A stretch of DNA of 64,000 bases. Origin: Streptomyces sp. WMMC500 (GTDB taxonomy: Bacteria > Actinomycetota > Actinomycetes > Streptomycetales > Streptomycetaceae). Under the pieces are notes generated by a model, which saw nothing but the letters and a program-made list of their open reading frames with translations, ran no database searches and was not told the origin of the DNA. The stretch spans positions 7,265,001-7,329,000 of the forward strand of contig NZ_CP114905.1 in assembly GCF_027497195.1 (NCBI RefSeq). Reading direction: 5' to 3'. The position numbers and the translations under genes are program-made. Shown here piece after piece: positions 11,037 through 20,969 of this stretch. The first letter of the stretch is position 1. Each line of letters starts with the position of its first letter.

Positions 11037-11959
11037 GCCAGTTCGGGCAGGCCACCGCCCAGGACTTCCAGTTGCCCCACCTGGACGTGCTGGAGTCGGA
11101 GGCGGTGCACATCTTCCGCGAGGTCGCGGGTGAGTTCGAGCGTCCGGTGATTCTCTTCTCCGGCGGCAAGGACTCCATCGTGATGCTCCACCTGGCGCTG
11201 AAGGCGTTCGCGCCCGCGCCGCCGCCGTTCGCGCTCCTGCACGTGGACACGGGACACAACTTCCCCGAGGTCCTGGAGTACCGCGACCGCGTCGCCGCAC
11301 AGCACAACCTGCGGCTGCACGTCGCCTCCGTCCAGGACTTCATCGACCGCGGCGAGCTCAAGGAGCGCGCCGACGGCACCCGCAACCCGCTGCAGACCGT
11401 GCCGCTGCTGCGGGCCATCGAGGAGGCCCGCTACGACGCCGTCTTCGGCGGCGGCCGGCGCGACGAGGAGAAGGCCCGCGCCAAGGAGCGCATCTTCTCC
11501 CTGCGCGACGAGTTCGGCGGCTGGGACCCGCGCCGCCAGCGCCCCGAGCTGTGGCAGCTCTACAACGGCAAGCACGCCGTCGGCGAGCACGTCCGGGTCT
11601 TCCCGCTGTCCAACTTCACCGAGCTGGACGTCTGGCAGTACATCGCCCGCGAGAAGATCGTGCTCCCGGAGATCTACTACGCGCACCGCCGCGAGGTCTT
11701 CCTCCGCAGCGGCATGTGGCTCGCCCCCGGCGACTGGGGCGGCGCCAAGCAGGGCGAGCGCGTCGAGACCCGCATGGTGCGCTACCGCACCGTCGGCGAC
11801 ATGTCCTGCACCGGCGCCGTCGACTCCGACGCCGACACCATCGAGAAGGTCATCGCCGAGATCGCCGCCACCCGCCTCACCGAGCGCGGCGCCACCCGGG
11901 CCGACGACAAGATGTCCGAGGCCGCCATGGAAGACCGCAAGCGCGAAGGCTACTTCTGA
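11033..11959 (+). CDS. cysD: Sulfate adenylyltransferase small subunit
   Basis: Catalytic subunit of heterodimeric ATP sulfurylase (sulfate + ATP to APS + PPi), 308 residues, full length. The adenine-nucleotide alpha-hydrolase PP-loop SGGKDS (43-48) is intact. The regions GGGRRDEEKARAKER and NFTELDVWQYI are typical of CysD, as is the C-terminal SEAAMEDRKREGYF. The ATG at 11033 overlaps the cysC stop. It pairs with cysN 2 bp downstream, the GTPase subunit that drives the unfavourable reaction. Confidence 0.97.
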   Translation: MSQFGQATAQDFQLPHLDVLESEAVHIFREVAGEFERPVILFSGGKDSIVMLHLALKAFAPAPPPFALLHVDTGHNFPEVLEYRDRVAAQHNLRLHVASVQDFIDRGELKERADGTRNPLQTVPLLRAIEEARYDAVFGGGRRDEEKARAKERIFSLRDEFGGWDPRRQRPELWQLYNGKHAVGEHVRVFPLSNFTELDVWQYIAREKIVLPEIYYAHRREVFLRSGMWLAPGDWGGAKQGERVETRMVRYRTVGDMSCTGAVDSDADTIEKVIAEIAATRLTERGATRADDKMSEAAMEDRKREGYF

Positions 11960-11961
11960 TC

Positions 11962-13314
11962 ATGACCGTGAACCCACCCACCACCACGGAGCCGGCCGCG
12001 CTCACCGAGGTCTCGCTGCTGCGCTTCGCCACCGCGGGCAGCGTCGACGACGGCAAGTCGACCCTCGTCGGCCGGCTGCTGCACGACTCCAAGTCGGTAC
12101 TCGCCGACCAGTTGGAGGCCGTCGAGCGCGCCTCCGCCAGCCGCGGCCAGGAGGCCCCCGACCTGGCGCTGCTCACCGACGGGCTGCGCGCCGAGCGCGA
12201 GCAGGGCATCACCATCGACGTGGCGTACCGCTACTTCGCCACGCCCCGGCGCCGCTTCATCCTCGCCGACACCCCCGGCCACGTGCAGTACACCCGCAAC
12301 ATGGTCACCGGCGCCTCCACCGCCGAGCTGGCGGTCATCCTCGTGGACGCCCGGCACGGCGTCGTCGAGCAGACCCGCCGGCACGCCGCGGTCGCCGCGC
12401 TGCTGCGCGTGCCGCACGTGGTCCTGGCCGTCAACAAGATGGACCTCGTCGGCTACGCCGAGGACGTCTTCGCCACGATCGCCGCCGAGTTCACCAAGTA
12501 CGCCAAGGCCCTCGGCGTGCCCGCCGTGACCACCATCCCCATCTCGGCGCTGGAGGGCGACAACGTCGTCACCCCGTCGGCCACCATGGACTGGTACGCG
12601 GGCCCCACGGTGCTGGAGCACCTGGAGACCGTGCAGATCGACCACGACCCGCGCGGCCGCGTGACCCGCTTCCCCGTGCAGTACGTGATCCGCCCGCAGA
12701 CCGCGGACCACCGCGACTACCGCGGCTACGCCGGGAAGATCGCCTCCGGCATCTTCCACGTCGGCCAGCCGGTCACCGTGCTGCCGTCCGGCCACACCTC
12801 CAGCATCGCCGCCATCGACGTGCTGGGCGAGAGCGTCGACGCCGCCTGGGCGCCCCAGTCGGTCACCATCCGGCTCGCCGACGACATCGACATCTCCCGC
12901 GGCGACATGATCGCCCCCACCGAGCAGGCCCCCGAGGCCACGCAGGACATCCAGGCCACCGTCTGCCACCTGCACGACACCGCGCTCACCCCCGGCGCCC
13001 GGGTGCTGCTCAAGCACACCACCCGCACCGTCAAGGCGATCGTCAAGCAGATCCCCGACCGGCTCACCCTCGACGACCTCTCCCACCACCCCGCCCCGGG
13101 GTCCCTGGAGGTCAACGACATCGGCCGCGTCGTACTCCGCACCTCGGAGCCGCTGCCCATGGACGCCTACGGAGACTGCCGGCGCACCGGCTCGTTCCTG
13201 CTGATCGACCCCGCCGACGGCGCCACCCTCGCCGCGGGCATGGCGGGCGCCGCGTTCGCGGGTGCGGACAGCGAGAAGCGGGCGGAGCTCGACGACGCCG
13301 AGTGGGACTTCTGA
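11962..13314 (+). CDS. cysN: Sulfate adenylyltransferase large subunit (GTPase)
   Basis: GTPase partner of CysD in ATP sulfurylase, 450 residues. The EF-Tu-like G domain has P-loop GSVDDGKST (26-34), G3 DTPGHVQYTRN and G4 NKMD. Domains II and III follow. It is not fused to cysC, consistent with the separate cysC in this operon. The ATG at 11962 is 2 bp past the cysD stop. It is the last gene of the sulfation operon; a strong hairpin lies 66 bp downstream. Confidence 0.97.
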   Translation: MTVNPPTTTEPAALTEVSLLRFATAGSVDDGKSTLVGRLLHDSKSVLADQLEAVERASASRGQEAPDLALLTDGLRAEREQGITIDVAYRYFATPRRRFILADTPGHVQYTRNMVTGASTAELAVILVDARHGVVEQTRRHAAVAALLRVPHVVLAVNKMDLVGYAEDVFATIAAEFTKYAKALGVPAVTTIPISALEGDNVVTPSATMDWYAGPTVLEHLETVQIDHDPRGRVTRFPVQYVIRPQTADHRDYRGYAGKIASGIFHVGQPVTVLPSGHTSSIAAIDVLGESVDAAWAPQSVTIRLADDIDISRGDMIAPTEQAPEATQDIQATVCHLHDTALTPGARVLLKHTTRTVKAIVKQIPDRLTLDDLSHHPAPGSLEVNDIGRVVLRTSEPLPMDAYGDCRRTGSFLLIDPADGATLAAGMAGAAFAGADSEKRAELDDAEWDF

Positions 13315-13380
13315 CCGCGTCCCGCCCGGCCGCGGGACGCTGACGGCGCCCCGCGGCCCGCGGACCGCCTCGGTAGCCGA

Positions 13381-13424
13381 AACGGCGGCGGGAAGGGGCT
13401 TCAGCCCCGGCTCCCGCCGCCGTT
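13381..13424 (+). terminator. Rho-independent-type hairpin after cysN
   Basis: A 13-bp perfect stem (AACGGCGGCGGGA at 13381-13393 with its complement at 13412-13424) encloses a second small GGGG/CCCC hairpin. There is no U-tract, as is usual in Streptomyces. It is positioned to end the sulfation operon before the next gene at 13501. Confidence 0.75.
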
Positions 13425-13500
13425 CGCGCACGTTCGGTAGTCGGACGCGGGCGTGCACGGCCCCCTGCCCCGACGGGCGAACGCCCTTACTCTGTCGGCC

Positions 13501-14124
13501 ATGAGCGCGCCCACCCGGCCGGAGCCCGGCCCCGAGCCGGACCCCGGCCCGCCCGCGGAGATCCTCGGCGGCGGCTCCGCGGAACCGCGCCTCGGCGAGC
13601 GCTGGACGGCGCTGCCGCCCCGCTCCCGCCGGCTCGCCGCCACCGGCGCCGGCCTCGCCGCGCTGGCCGCTCTCGGCGCATACGTCCTGGCCACACGGCC
13701 GGAGCCGGAGCCGCCCGCGCCCGTGCCGTACCCGATCCAGTCGACGGACTTCTCCTTTCTCGGGATAGAAACCCCCAAAACCGGCGATACCGCTTTTGAC
13801 GCCCAGCTCATCGCCACCTCCGACAGCGGCGCCTCACTGGAGAAGATCACCCAGGGCTACGGCGGCCTGAAACTGTCCGCCCGGCCCCCACTGCCGCTCC
13901 GGCTCCCCGAAGGCCAACCGATCCGGGTCACCGTCAGGTTCGAGGTCACCGAGTGCGCCGGCCTCCCCCTCGACGCGAGTCTGCCCTCCCTGCGCGTAAC
14001 GCTGCGTAACACGCGCGCAATACAGGACTACAGCTCCATCCTCGGCGCGACCTACGCCGCAGAACTGTCCCGGGCGCTGCGTACGATATGCGAACCCGCT
14101 CCGCGGGCTGCCCCCGGCGCATAG
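13501..14124 (+). CDS. Membrane-anchored hypothetical protein
   Basis: I do not recognise this 207-residue protein. Residues 1-40 are Pro/Glu-rich and cytoplasmic in character. One transmembrane segment (LAATGAGLAALAALGAYVLA, about 45-64) follows a basic stretch, and then a Pro-rich spacer. The outer domain of about 130 residues contains FSFLGIETPKTGDTAFDAQ and a single Cys in TECAGLPL. The topology is therefore an exported domain tethered by an N-terminal anchor. It lies between the sulfation operon and livK, with hairpins or promoter-sized gaps on both sides, so it is probably monocistronic. Confidence 0.7.
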   Translation: MSAPTRPEPGPEPDPGPPAEILGGGSAEPRLGERWTALPPRSRRLAATGAGLAALAALGAYVLATRPEPEPPAPVPYPIQSTDFSFLGIETPKTGDTAFDAQLIATSDSGASLEKITQGYGGLKLSARPPLPLRLPEGQPIRVTVRFEVTECAGLPLDASLPSLRVTLRNTRAIQDYSSILGATYAAELSRALRTICEPAPRAAPGA

Positions 14125-14379
14125 GACACCAGCAGCGGCTTCACGCCCGTTCGGGCGTCCGGACTCCGCGGATCCGGCACAGACCACGCCCGTCGGCGCG
14201 CCCGGTAGCTGTAAGGGTCATAACAAGAGAGTCACAGCATGGCCTGCACCTCTGCCCCCTCGACCCGGGGCGGCTTAGAGTCACGCCCAGTCACCGCGCA
14301 GCAGGTCACCATCCGACGCCTGCCGCGTGCACCGGCCCACTCTGCGCAGTCGAGGCCGCGCCAGGGGAAAGGACTGATC

Positions 14380-15621
14380 GTGCGTCACCGTTCCTTGCTC
14401 ATACTCACCACTGCGGTCACCGCAGGGGCTCTCACGCTGTCTGCTTGCGGTTCCCGCGACGACGACAGCGAAGACGGGGGCGGTGGCGACGGAACGACCG
14501 TCGTTATCGGTCTCGACGCCCCGCTGACGGGCGACCTCTCGGCCCTGGGCATCGGCATCCAGAACTCCGCCGAGCTCGCCGTGAAGACGGCCAACGAAAA
14601 CGAGGAGGTCAAGGGCGTCACGTTCGAGCTCGAACCCCTCGACGACGTGGCGCAGGCCCAGCAGGGCCAGCAGAACGCCACCAAGCTCGTCGGCAACGAG
14701 GACGTCATGGGCGTCGTCGGCCCGCTGAACTCCGACGTCGGCCAGTCCATGCAGAAGGTCTTCGCCGACGCCGACCTCGTCCAGGTCTCGCCCGCCAACA
14801 CCAACCCCGCCCTGACCCAGGGCGAGGAATGGCAGTCCGGCGAGAAGACGCGGCCCTTCGACACGTACTTCCGCGTGGCCACCACCGACGCCATCCAGGG
14901 CCCGTACACGGCGCAGTACCTCTACAACGAAGAGAAGCTCAAGAAGGTCTTCGTCATCGACGACAAGAAGACCTACGGCGCCGGCCTCGCCGGCACCTTC
15001 GCCGACGAGTTCGAGAAGCTCGGCGGCAAGGTCGTCGGGACCGACCACGTCAACCCCGACGACAAGGACTTCGCGGCCATCGCCACGAAGGTCAAGAACT
15101 CCGGCGCCGAGTTCGTCTACTACGGCGGCGAGTACCCGGCCGGCGCCCCGCTGGCCGCCCAGGTCAAGAAGGCCGGGGCCAAGATCCCCACCGTCGGCGG
15201 CGACGCGCTGTTCAGCGCCGAGTACGTCGCGCTGGCCAAGGAGAACGCCGAGGGCGACATGGCCAGCTCCGTCGGCGCGCCGCTGACCGAGCTGGACACC
15301 GCCAAGGAGTTCATCAAGAACTACGAGGCCGCCGGCTACGAGGACGCCTACGAGGCGTACGGCGGCTACAGCTACGACTCCACCTGGGCCATCATCCAGG
15401 CCGTGAAGACCGTCGTCGAAGAGAACGACGGCGAACTGCCCGGTGACACCGACGAGGCCCGCCTCGCCATCACCGAGGCCATGAACGACGTCTCCTTCGA
15501 GGGAGTGACCGGCAGCGTCGGGTTCGACGAGTTCGGCGACACCACCAACAAGCAGTTGTCGCTGTACCAGGTCAAGGACGGCGAGCACGTGCCGCTGACC
15601 AGCGGCGAGTTCGAAGGCTGA
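14380..15621 (+). CDS. livK: Branched-chain amino-acid ABC transporter, substrate-binding lipoprotein
   Basis: Type I periplasmic-binding-fold protein of the Leu/Ile/Val family, 413 residues. The GTG at 14380 follows GGGGAAAGG and gives a perfect lipoprotein signal: VRHRS, a hydrophobic stretch, then the lipobox LSAC with the modified Cys at residue 23. A typical acidic linker follows. The mature part begins VVIGLDAPLTGDLSALG and contains VVGPLNSDVGQSMQKVF and VFVIDDKKTYGAGLAGTF. It captures amino acids, or possibly urea or short-chain amides, outside the membrane and delivers them to LivHM. A 13-bp hairpin separates it from livH, likely letting it be expressed above the membrane components. 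Confidence 0.9.
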   Translation: MRHRSLLILTTAVTAGALTLSACGSRDDDSEDGGGGDGTTVVIGLDAPLTGDLSALGIGIQNSAELAVKTANENEEVKGVTFELEPLDDVAQAQQGQQNATKLVGNEDVMGVVGPLNSDVGQSMQKVFADADLVQVSPANTNPALTQGEEWQSGEKTRPFDTYFRVATTDAIQGPYTAQYLYNEEKLKKVFVIDDKKTYGAGLAGTFADEFEKLGGKVVGTDHVNPDDKDFAAIATKVKNSGAEFVYYGGEYPAGAPLAAQVKKAGAKIPTVGGDALFSAEYVALAKENAEGDMASSVGAPLTELDTAKEFIKNYEAAGYEDAYEAYGGYSYDSTWAIIQAVKTVVEENDGELPGDTDEARLAITEAMNDVSFEGVTGSVGFDEFGDTTNKQLSLYQVKDGEHVPLTSGEFEG

Positions 15622-15665
15622 CCGGGGCGACCACCACCGCCCATTGATCACACAGACCGCACGCG

Positions 15666-15696
15666 GCGCGGGGGGCGCACACAGCGCCCCCCGCGC
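15666..15696 (+). terminator. Intra-operon hairpin between livK and livH
   Basis: A perfect 13-bp stem (GCGCGGGGGGCGC at 15666-15678, complement at 15684-15696) with loop ACACA lies 45 bp after the livK stop and 34 bp before livH. It is placed to act as a partial terminator or 3' stabiliser, giving more binding protein than permease. Confidence 0.7.
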
Positions 15697-15729
15697 GGCC
15701 ATATCTGACACCCACTCGGAGGCCCAGCG

Positions 15730-16659
15730 GTGAACGATCTGCCGCAGCAACTTGCCAACGGCCTGCTACTCGGCGCCTTGTACGGGCTCATAGCCATCGG
15801 CTACACGATGGTGTACGGCATCGTCCAGCTCATCAACTTCGCCCACGGCGAGATATTCATGATCGGCGGCTTCGGCGCCCTGACGATGTGGCTCTGGATG
15901 CCCGACGGCACCAGCCTGCTCGTCGCCCTGCCACTGATGATCCTGTTGGCCGTCATCTGTTCCGTCCTCGTCGGCGTCGGCGCCGAACGCTTCGCCTACC
16001 GCCCCTTGCGCGGCGCACCCCGGCTCGCCCCCCTGATCACCGCGATCGGCCTGTCCATCGCCCTGCAGCAGGCCATCTGGGCCTGGTACCCCGACGCCAC
16101 GAAGTCCCGGCCCTTCCCGGAGTTCTCCGGCCCCCGCCTCGACTTCGGCGCGTTCACCATCGAACGCGGCGAGCTCTACCTGCTCATCGCCGCCCCCGTG
16201 TGCATGATCGCCCTCGGCTTCTTCGTCTCCAAGACCCGCACCGGCCGCGCCATGCAGGCCACCTCGCAGGACCCGGACACGGCCAAGCTCATGGGCATCA
16301 ACACCGACCGCATCATCGTCATGGCCTTCGCCATCGGCGCCGCCTTCGCCGCCATCGCGGCCATCGCCCACGGCCTGCGCTACGGCGAGGTCAACTTCAA
16401 GATGGGCTTCATCGCCGGCCTCAAGGCCTTCACCGCCGCCGTCCTCGGCGGCATCGGCAACATCTACGGCGCCATGATCGGCGGCGTCGTCCTCGGCCTC
16501 TCCGAGGCCCTGGCCACCGCCTACATCGCCGACATCCCCGGCATGGAACAACTCGGCGGCGGTGCCTGGAAGGACGTCTGGGCGTTCGTCCTGCTCATTC
16601 TCGTACTGCTCTTGCGGCCCCAGGGCCTGCTGGGCGAACGCGTCGCGGATCGGGCGTGA
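15730..16659 (+). CDS. livH: Branched-chain amino-acid ABC transporter permease
   Basis: Integral membrane permease of 309 residues, with about eight hydrophobic segments. It opens with the LivH hallmark LLLGALYGLIAIGYTMVYGI and INFAHGEIFMIG. The conserved coupling region RTGRAMQATSQDPDTAKLMG is followed by KAFTAAVLGGIGNIYGAMIG. The GTG at 15730 is preceded by GGAGG at 15718-15722. Its stop overlaps a possible livM start (GTGATAGCGATG), implying translational coupling. Confidence 0.93.
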   Translation: MNDLPQQLANGLLLGALYGLIAIGYTMVYGIVQLINFAHGEIFMIGGFGALTMWLWMPDGTSLLVALPLMILLAVICSVLVGVGAERFAYRPLRGAPRLAPLITAIGLSIALQQAIWAWYPDATKSRPFPEFSGPRLDFGAFTIERGELYLLIAAPVCMIALGFFVSKTRTGRAMQATSQDPDTAKLMGINTDRIIVMAFAIGAAFAAIAAIAHGLRYGEVNFKMGFIAGLKAFTAAVLGGIGNIYGAMIGGVVLGLSEALATAYIADIPGMEQLGGGAWKDVWAFVLLILVLLLRPQGLLGERVADRA

Positions 16660-16664
16660 TAGCG

Positions 16665-18458
16665 ATGACCACCCTGGAGAACACCACCGCATCCGCCACC
16701 GCCCCCGCGGGCGGCGCGCTGCCCCTGCCGCCGGGCACCGCCCGGCTCCTCGCCTACGGCGGCGCCGTAGGCACCCTCATCTCCACCTTCCTCTCGTGGA
16801 CCTACACGGAGGAGTTCCCCGGCAACCTCACGGTCTACGGATACCCCGGCGGCCTGCAGCTCCTGACGCTCACCGGCGCCCTGCTCACCCTGCTGTTCCT
16901 GCTCTCCGGCAGCGGCGTGCGCGGCCTGCGCTGGCTCACCCCCGCCGGGCCCCACAGCGCGGTACGGCTGCTCGCGCTCGGCACCCTCGGCGTCACCGGC
17001 TACACCGTCGGCGCCATCATCAAGAACCTCGGCGGCCTGATCAACGTCGACCCCGGCGGCTACATCGCCGTCGCCATGGCCCTGACCGCCGCCGTCGGCG
17101 CCCTCGGGCTGCCCTCCGACGTCCCCGTGGACACCGAGAAGCCGCCCGCCAACCCCTGGGAACGGCTCGTACACTCGCTGAAGGCACCGACCCCCGGGAA
17201 GCTGAAGGACCTGCCCGGCTGGGTGGAGATCGTCATCATCTCCGTCTCCTTCGCCCTCGGCCTGTACGTCTTCACGTTCGGAATCGACACCGACTACGCC
17301 GAACTCTTCATCGGCTACATGGTGCTCGTCTCCTTCGCGTTCCCCGCCGTGGGCCGCGCCGGCCTCACCCGGCAACTGGGCCAGCTCACCAGCAAGCACC
17401 GCAACGTGACCGTGACCGCGGCCTTCGTCGCCGCCTTCGCCTTCCCGTTCACCCAGAGCAACGACGCCTACGCCAGCATCGGCACCAACATCCTCATCTT
17501 CGCCACCGTGGCGCTCGGCCTCAACGTCGTCGTCGGCCTCGCGGGCCTGCTCGACCTCGGCTACGTCGCCTTCCTCGGCGTCGGCGCCTACACCGCGGCC
17601 CTCGTCTCCGGCGCGCCCACCTCCACCATCGGGGTCACCTTCCCGTTCTGGGCGGCCGTGCTCACCGGCGCCGCCGCATCGCTCGTCTTCGGCGTCCTCA
17701 TCGGCGCCCCCACCCTGCGGCTGCGCGGCGACTACCTCGCCATCGTCACCCTCGGCTTCGGCGAGATCTTCCGCATCGGCGTGCAGAACCTCGACGGCGA
17801 CTCCGGCCCCGACATCACCAACGGGCCCAACGGCATCCCGAACATCCCCGAACTGGAGCTCTTCGGCTTCAACCTCGGCGAGGAACACACCATCCTCGGC
17901 ACCGAGCTGGGCCGGTTCTCCAACTACTTCCTGCTCATGCTGGTGTTCACGGTCGTGATCGTCACGATCTTCCGGCGCGCGGACCAGTCGCGCATCGGCC
18001 GCGCCTGGGTCGCCATCCGCGAGGACGAGACCGCCGCGCGGGCCATGGGCATCAACGCCTTCCGGCTCAAGCTCCTCGCCTTCGCGCTCGGCGCCACCCT
18101 GGCCGGCATGGCGGGCACCGTACAGGCACACGTGACCTACACCGTCACGCCCACCCAGTACAAGTTCGTCGAAGCCGTACCGCCCAACTCCGCGTTCCTG
18201 CTCGCAGCCGTGATCCTCGGCGGCATGGGCACCGTCAGCGGCCCGCTCATCGGCGCGTCGCTGCTCTACCTGATCCCCGCCAAGCTGCAGTTCGTGCAGG
18301 AATACCAACTGCTGCTCTTCGGCGTGGCGCTCGTCCTGCTCATGCGCTTCCGCCCGGAGGGCCTCATCGCCGACCGCAGGAAGCAACTGGAGTTCCACGA
18401 CACCGGTCAGCTCGACGTGCCCAAGGAAGATACCGGCCTCAGCAAGGTGGGGGTGTGA
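16665..18458 (+). CDS. livM: Branched-chain amino-acid ABC transporter permease with N-terminal extension
   Basis: Second membrane subunit, 597 residues. The C-terminal 340 or so residues are a standard LivM (GLNVVVGLAGLLDLGYVAFL, LRLRGDYLAIVTLGFGEI, EDETAARAMGINAFRLK, AVILGGMGTVSGPLIGA). Ahead of it lies an extra region of about 230 residues with four or more hydrophobic segments and a polar loop around VDTEKPPANPWERLVHSLK. I therefore class it as a long-form LivM. The ATG at 16665 was chosen; a GTG at 16656 overlapping the livH stop would add three residues. It pairs with LivH to form the channel. Confidence 0.92.
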   Translation: MTTLENTTASATAPAGGALPLPPGTARLLAYGGAVGTLISTFLSWTYTEEFPGNLTVYGYPGGLQLLTLTGALLTLLFLLSGSGVRGLRWLTPAGPHSAVRLLALGTLGVTGYTVGAIIKNLGGLINVDPGGYIAVAMALTAAVGALGLPSDVPVDTEKPPANPWERLVHSLKAPTPGKLKDLPGWVEIVIISVSFALGLYVFTFGIDTDYAELFIGYMVLVSFAFPAVGRAGLTRQLGQLTSKHRNVTVTAAFVAAFAFPFTQSNDAYASIGTNILIFATVALGLNVVVGLAGLLDLGYVAFLGVGAYTAALVSGAPTSTIGVTFPFWAAVLTGAAASLVFGVLIGAPTLRLRGDYLAIVTLGFGEIFRIGVQNLDGDSGPDITNGPNGIPNIPELELFGFNLGEEHTILGTELGRFSNYFLLMLVFTVVIVTIFRRADQSRIGRAWVAIREDETAARAMGINAFRLKLLAFALGATLAGMAGTVQAHVTYTVTPTQYKFVEAVPPNSAFLLAAVILGGMGTVSGPLIGASLLYLIPAKLQFVQEYQLLLFGVALVLLMRFRPEGLIADRRKQLEFHDTGQLDVPKEDTGLSKVGV

Positions 18459-18463
18459 CACCG

Positions 18464-19371
<908 letters not shown>

Positions 19372-19375
<4 letters not shown>

Positions 19376-20088
19376 CCGCGCTACTGCAGGTCGACGACCT
19401 GAAGGTCGCCTACGGCAAGATCGAAGCCGTCAAAGGCATCTCGTTCAGCGTCCAGAAGGGCGAGGTCGTCACCCTCATCGGCACCAACGGCGCCGGCAAG
19501 ACGACGACCCTGCGCACCCTCTCCGGACTCCTGAAGCCCGCCGGCGGAAAGATCTTCTTCGACGGCCAGCCCCTCGACGGCATCGGCGCCCACAAGATCG
19601 TCGCCATGGGCCTCGCCCACTCCCCGGAGGGCCGCCGGCTCTTCCCCCGCCTCACCATCACCGAGAACCTCCAACTCGGCGCCTTCCTCCGGAAGGACAC
19701 GGCGGGCATCGAGCAGGACATCACCATGTGCTACGAGCTGTTCCCGATCCTCGGCGAACGGCGCAAGCAGGCCGCCGGCACCCTGTCCGGCGGCGAGCAG
19801 CAGATGCTCGCCATGGGCAGGGCCCTGATGTCCAGGCCCAAGCTGCTCATGCTCGACGAACCCTCCATGGGCCTCTCGCCGATCATGATGCAGAAGATCA
19901 TGGACACCATCCGGGAACTGAAGTCCCAGGGCACCACCATCCTGCTCGTCGAGCAGAACGCCCAGGCCGCGCTCTCCATCGCCGACCACGGCCACGTCAT
20001 GGAGGTCGGCAAGATCGTCCTGTCGGGCACCGGAGAGGAACTGCTGCACGACGAGTCCGTGCGCAAGGCCTACCTCGGCGAAGACTGA
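19372..20088 (+). CDS. livF: Branched-chain amino-acid ABC transporter ATP-binding protein
   Basis: Second ATPase subunit, 238 residues, normal LivF length. Walker A GTNGAGKTT (37-45), signature LSGGEQQMLAMGRAL and Walker B LLMLDEPSMGL are intact, with the LivF phrase SPEGRRLFPRLTITENLQLG. The GTG at 19372 overlaps the livG stop. It is the last gene of the operon; a near-perfect 15-bp hairpin follows at 20107. Confidence 0.95.
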
Positions 20089-20106
20089 GAACCCGCCCGC
20101 AACCAG

Positions 20107-20143
20107 AGCGGCCCGCGCCCCGGGGAGGGGGGCACGGGCCGCT
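20107..20143. terminator. Bidirectional terminator between livF and the ANTAR regulator
   Basis: A 15-bp stem with one mismatch pairs 20107-20121 (AGCGGCCCGCGCCCC) with 20129-20143 around a G/A loop. It sits between convergent genes 18 bp after the livF stop and 46 bp from the regulator's stop, so it can serve both. Confidence 0.75.
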
Positions 20144-20189
20144 CAAGCGGTTCACGGAGGCCGTACGGAAACGCCTCCGCTGGTTCCCG

Positions 20190-20864
20190 CTAGCCCTGCT
20201 TCTTCTTCGCCTTCTTCTCCGCGTCGTCCTCGATCACAGCCTCGGCCACCTGCTGCATCGACAGCCGGCGGTCCATCGACGTCTTCTGGATCCACCGGAA
20301 CGCCGCCGGCTCCGACAGCCCGTACTCCGTCTGCAGGACGCTCTTCGCCCGGTCCACCAGCTTCCGCGTCTCCAGCCGCTGCGTGAGGTCGACGACCTCC
20401 TTCTCCAGCGTCTTCAGCTCCGTGTAACGCGAGACGGCCATCTCGATGGCGGGCACCACATCACCCTTGCTGAACGGCTTCACCAGATACGCCATGGCCC
20501 CCGCGTCCCGCGCCCGCTCGACCAGCTCGCGCTGGGAGAACGCGGTGAGCATGAGCACCGGGGCGATGGAGTCGGCGGCGATCTGCTCGGCGGCGGAGAT
20601 CCCGTCGAGCACGGGCATCTTCACATCCATGATCACCAGATCCGGCTGATGCTCCCGCGCCAACCGCACCGCGGTCTCCCCGTCCCCCGCCTCGCCGACG
20701 ACGGTGTACCCCTCCTCCTCCAGCATCTCCTTGAGATCGAGCCGGATGAGGGCCTCGTCCTCGGCGATGACGACCCGGGTGGTCTGCGGCGGCACGTGCT
20801 CGTCGCCTCCGGCGCTGGCGGCGGCGATGTCCTCCGGGGGTTCGGGGGTCTCGGGGGCGCTCAC
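20190..20864 (-). CDS. ANTAR-domain response regulator (PdtaR-like)
   Basis: A 224-residue two-domain regulator. The receiver domain (RVVIAEDEALIRLDLKEML, phosphorylated Asp in VIMDVKMPVLDG, TAFSQRELVERARDAGAMAYLVKPF) is complete. The C-terminal ANTAR RNA-binding domain has KTLEKEVVDLTQRLETRKLVDRAKS split over its coiled part, then AAFRWIQKTSMDRRLSMQQVAE. ANTAR proteins bind paired hexaloop hairpins and cause antitermination. The GTG at 20864 (VSAPETPEPP) has GAGGAG 6 bp upstream. No cognate kinase gene is adjacent. A charged Lys-rich tail ends the protein. A role in controlling the neighbouring liv operon is possible but not shown. Confidence 0.92.
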   Translation of the reverse strand: MSAPETPEPPEDIAAASAGGDEHVPPQTTRVVIAEDEALIRLDLKEMLEEEGYTVVGEAGDGETAVRLAREHQPDLVIMDVKMPVLDGISAAEQIAADSIAPVLMLTAFSQRELVERARDAGAMAYLVKPFSKGDVVPAIEMAVSRYTELKTLEKEVVDLTQRLETRKLVDRAKSVLQTEYGLSEPAAFRWIQKTSMDRRLSMQQVAEAVIEDDAEKKAKKKQG

Positions 20865-20969
20865 GGTGCTCCTCGGGGTGTTACTGACTGGGAGTGGGCA
20901 CCCACGAGGGTACCTATCTCCTGTATGTTTGAGCGCCGGAGGGGTTAGACTCACCTTCGGATCGCAGGA

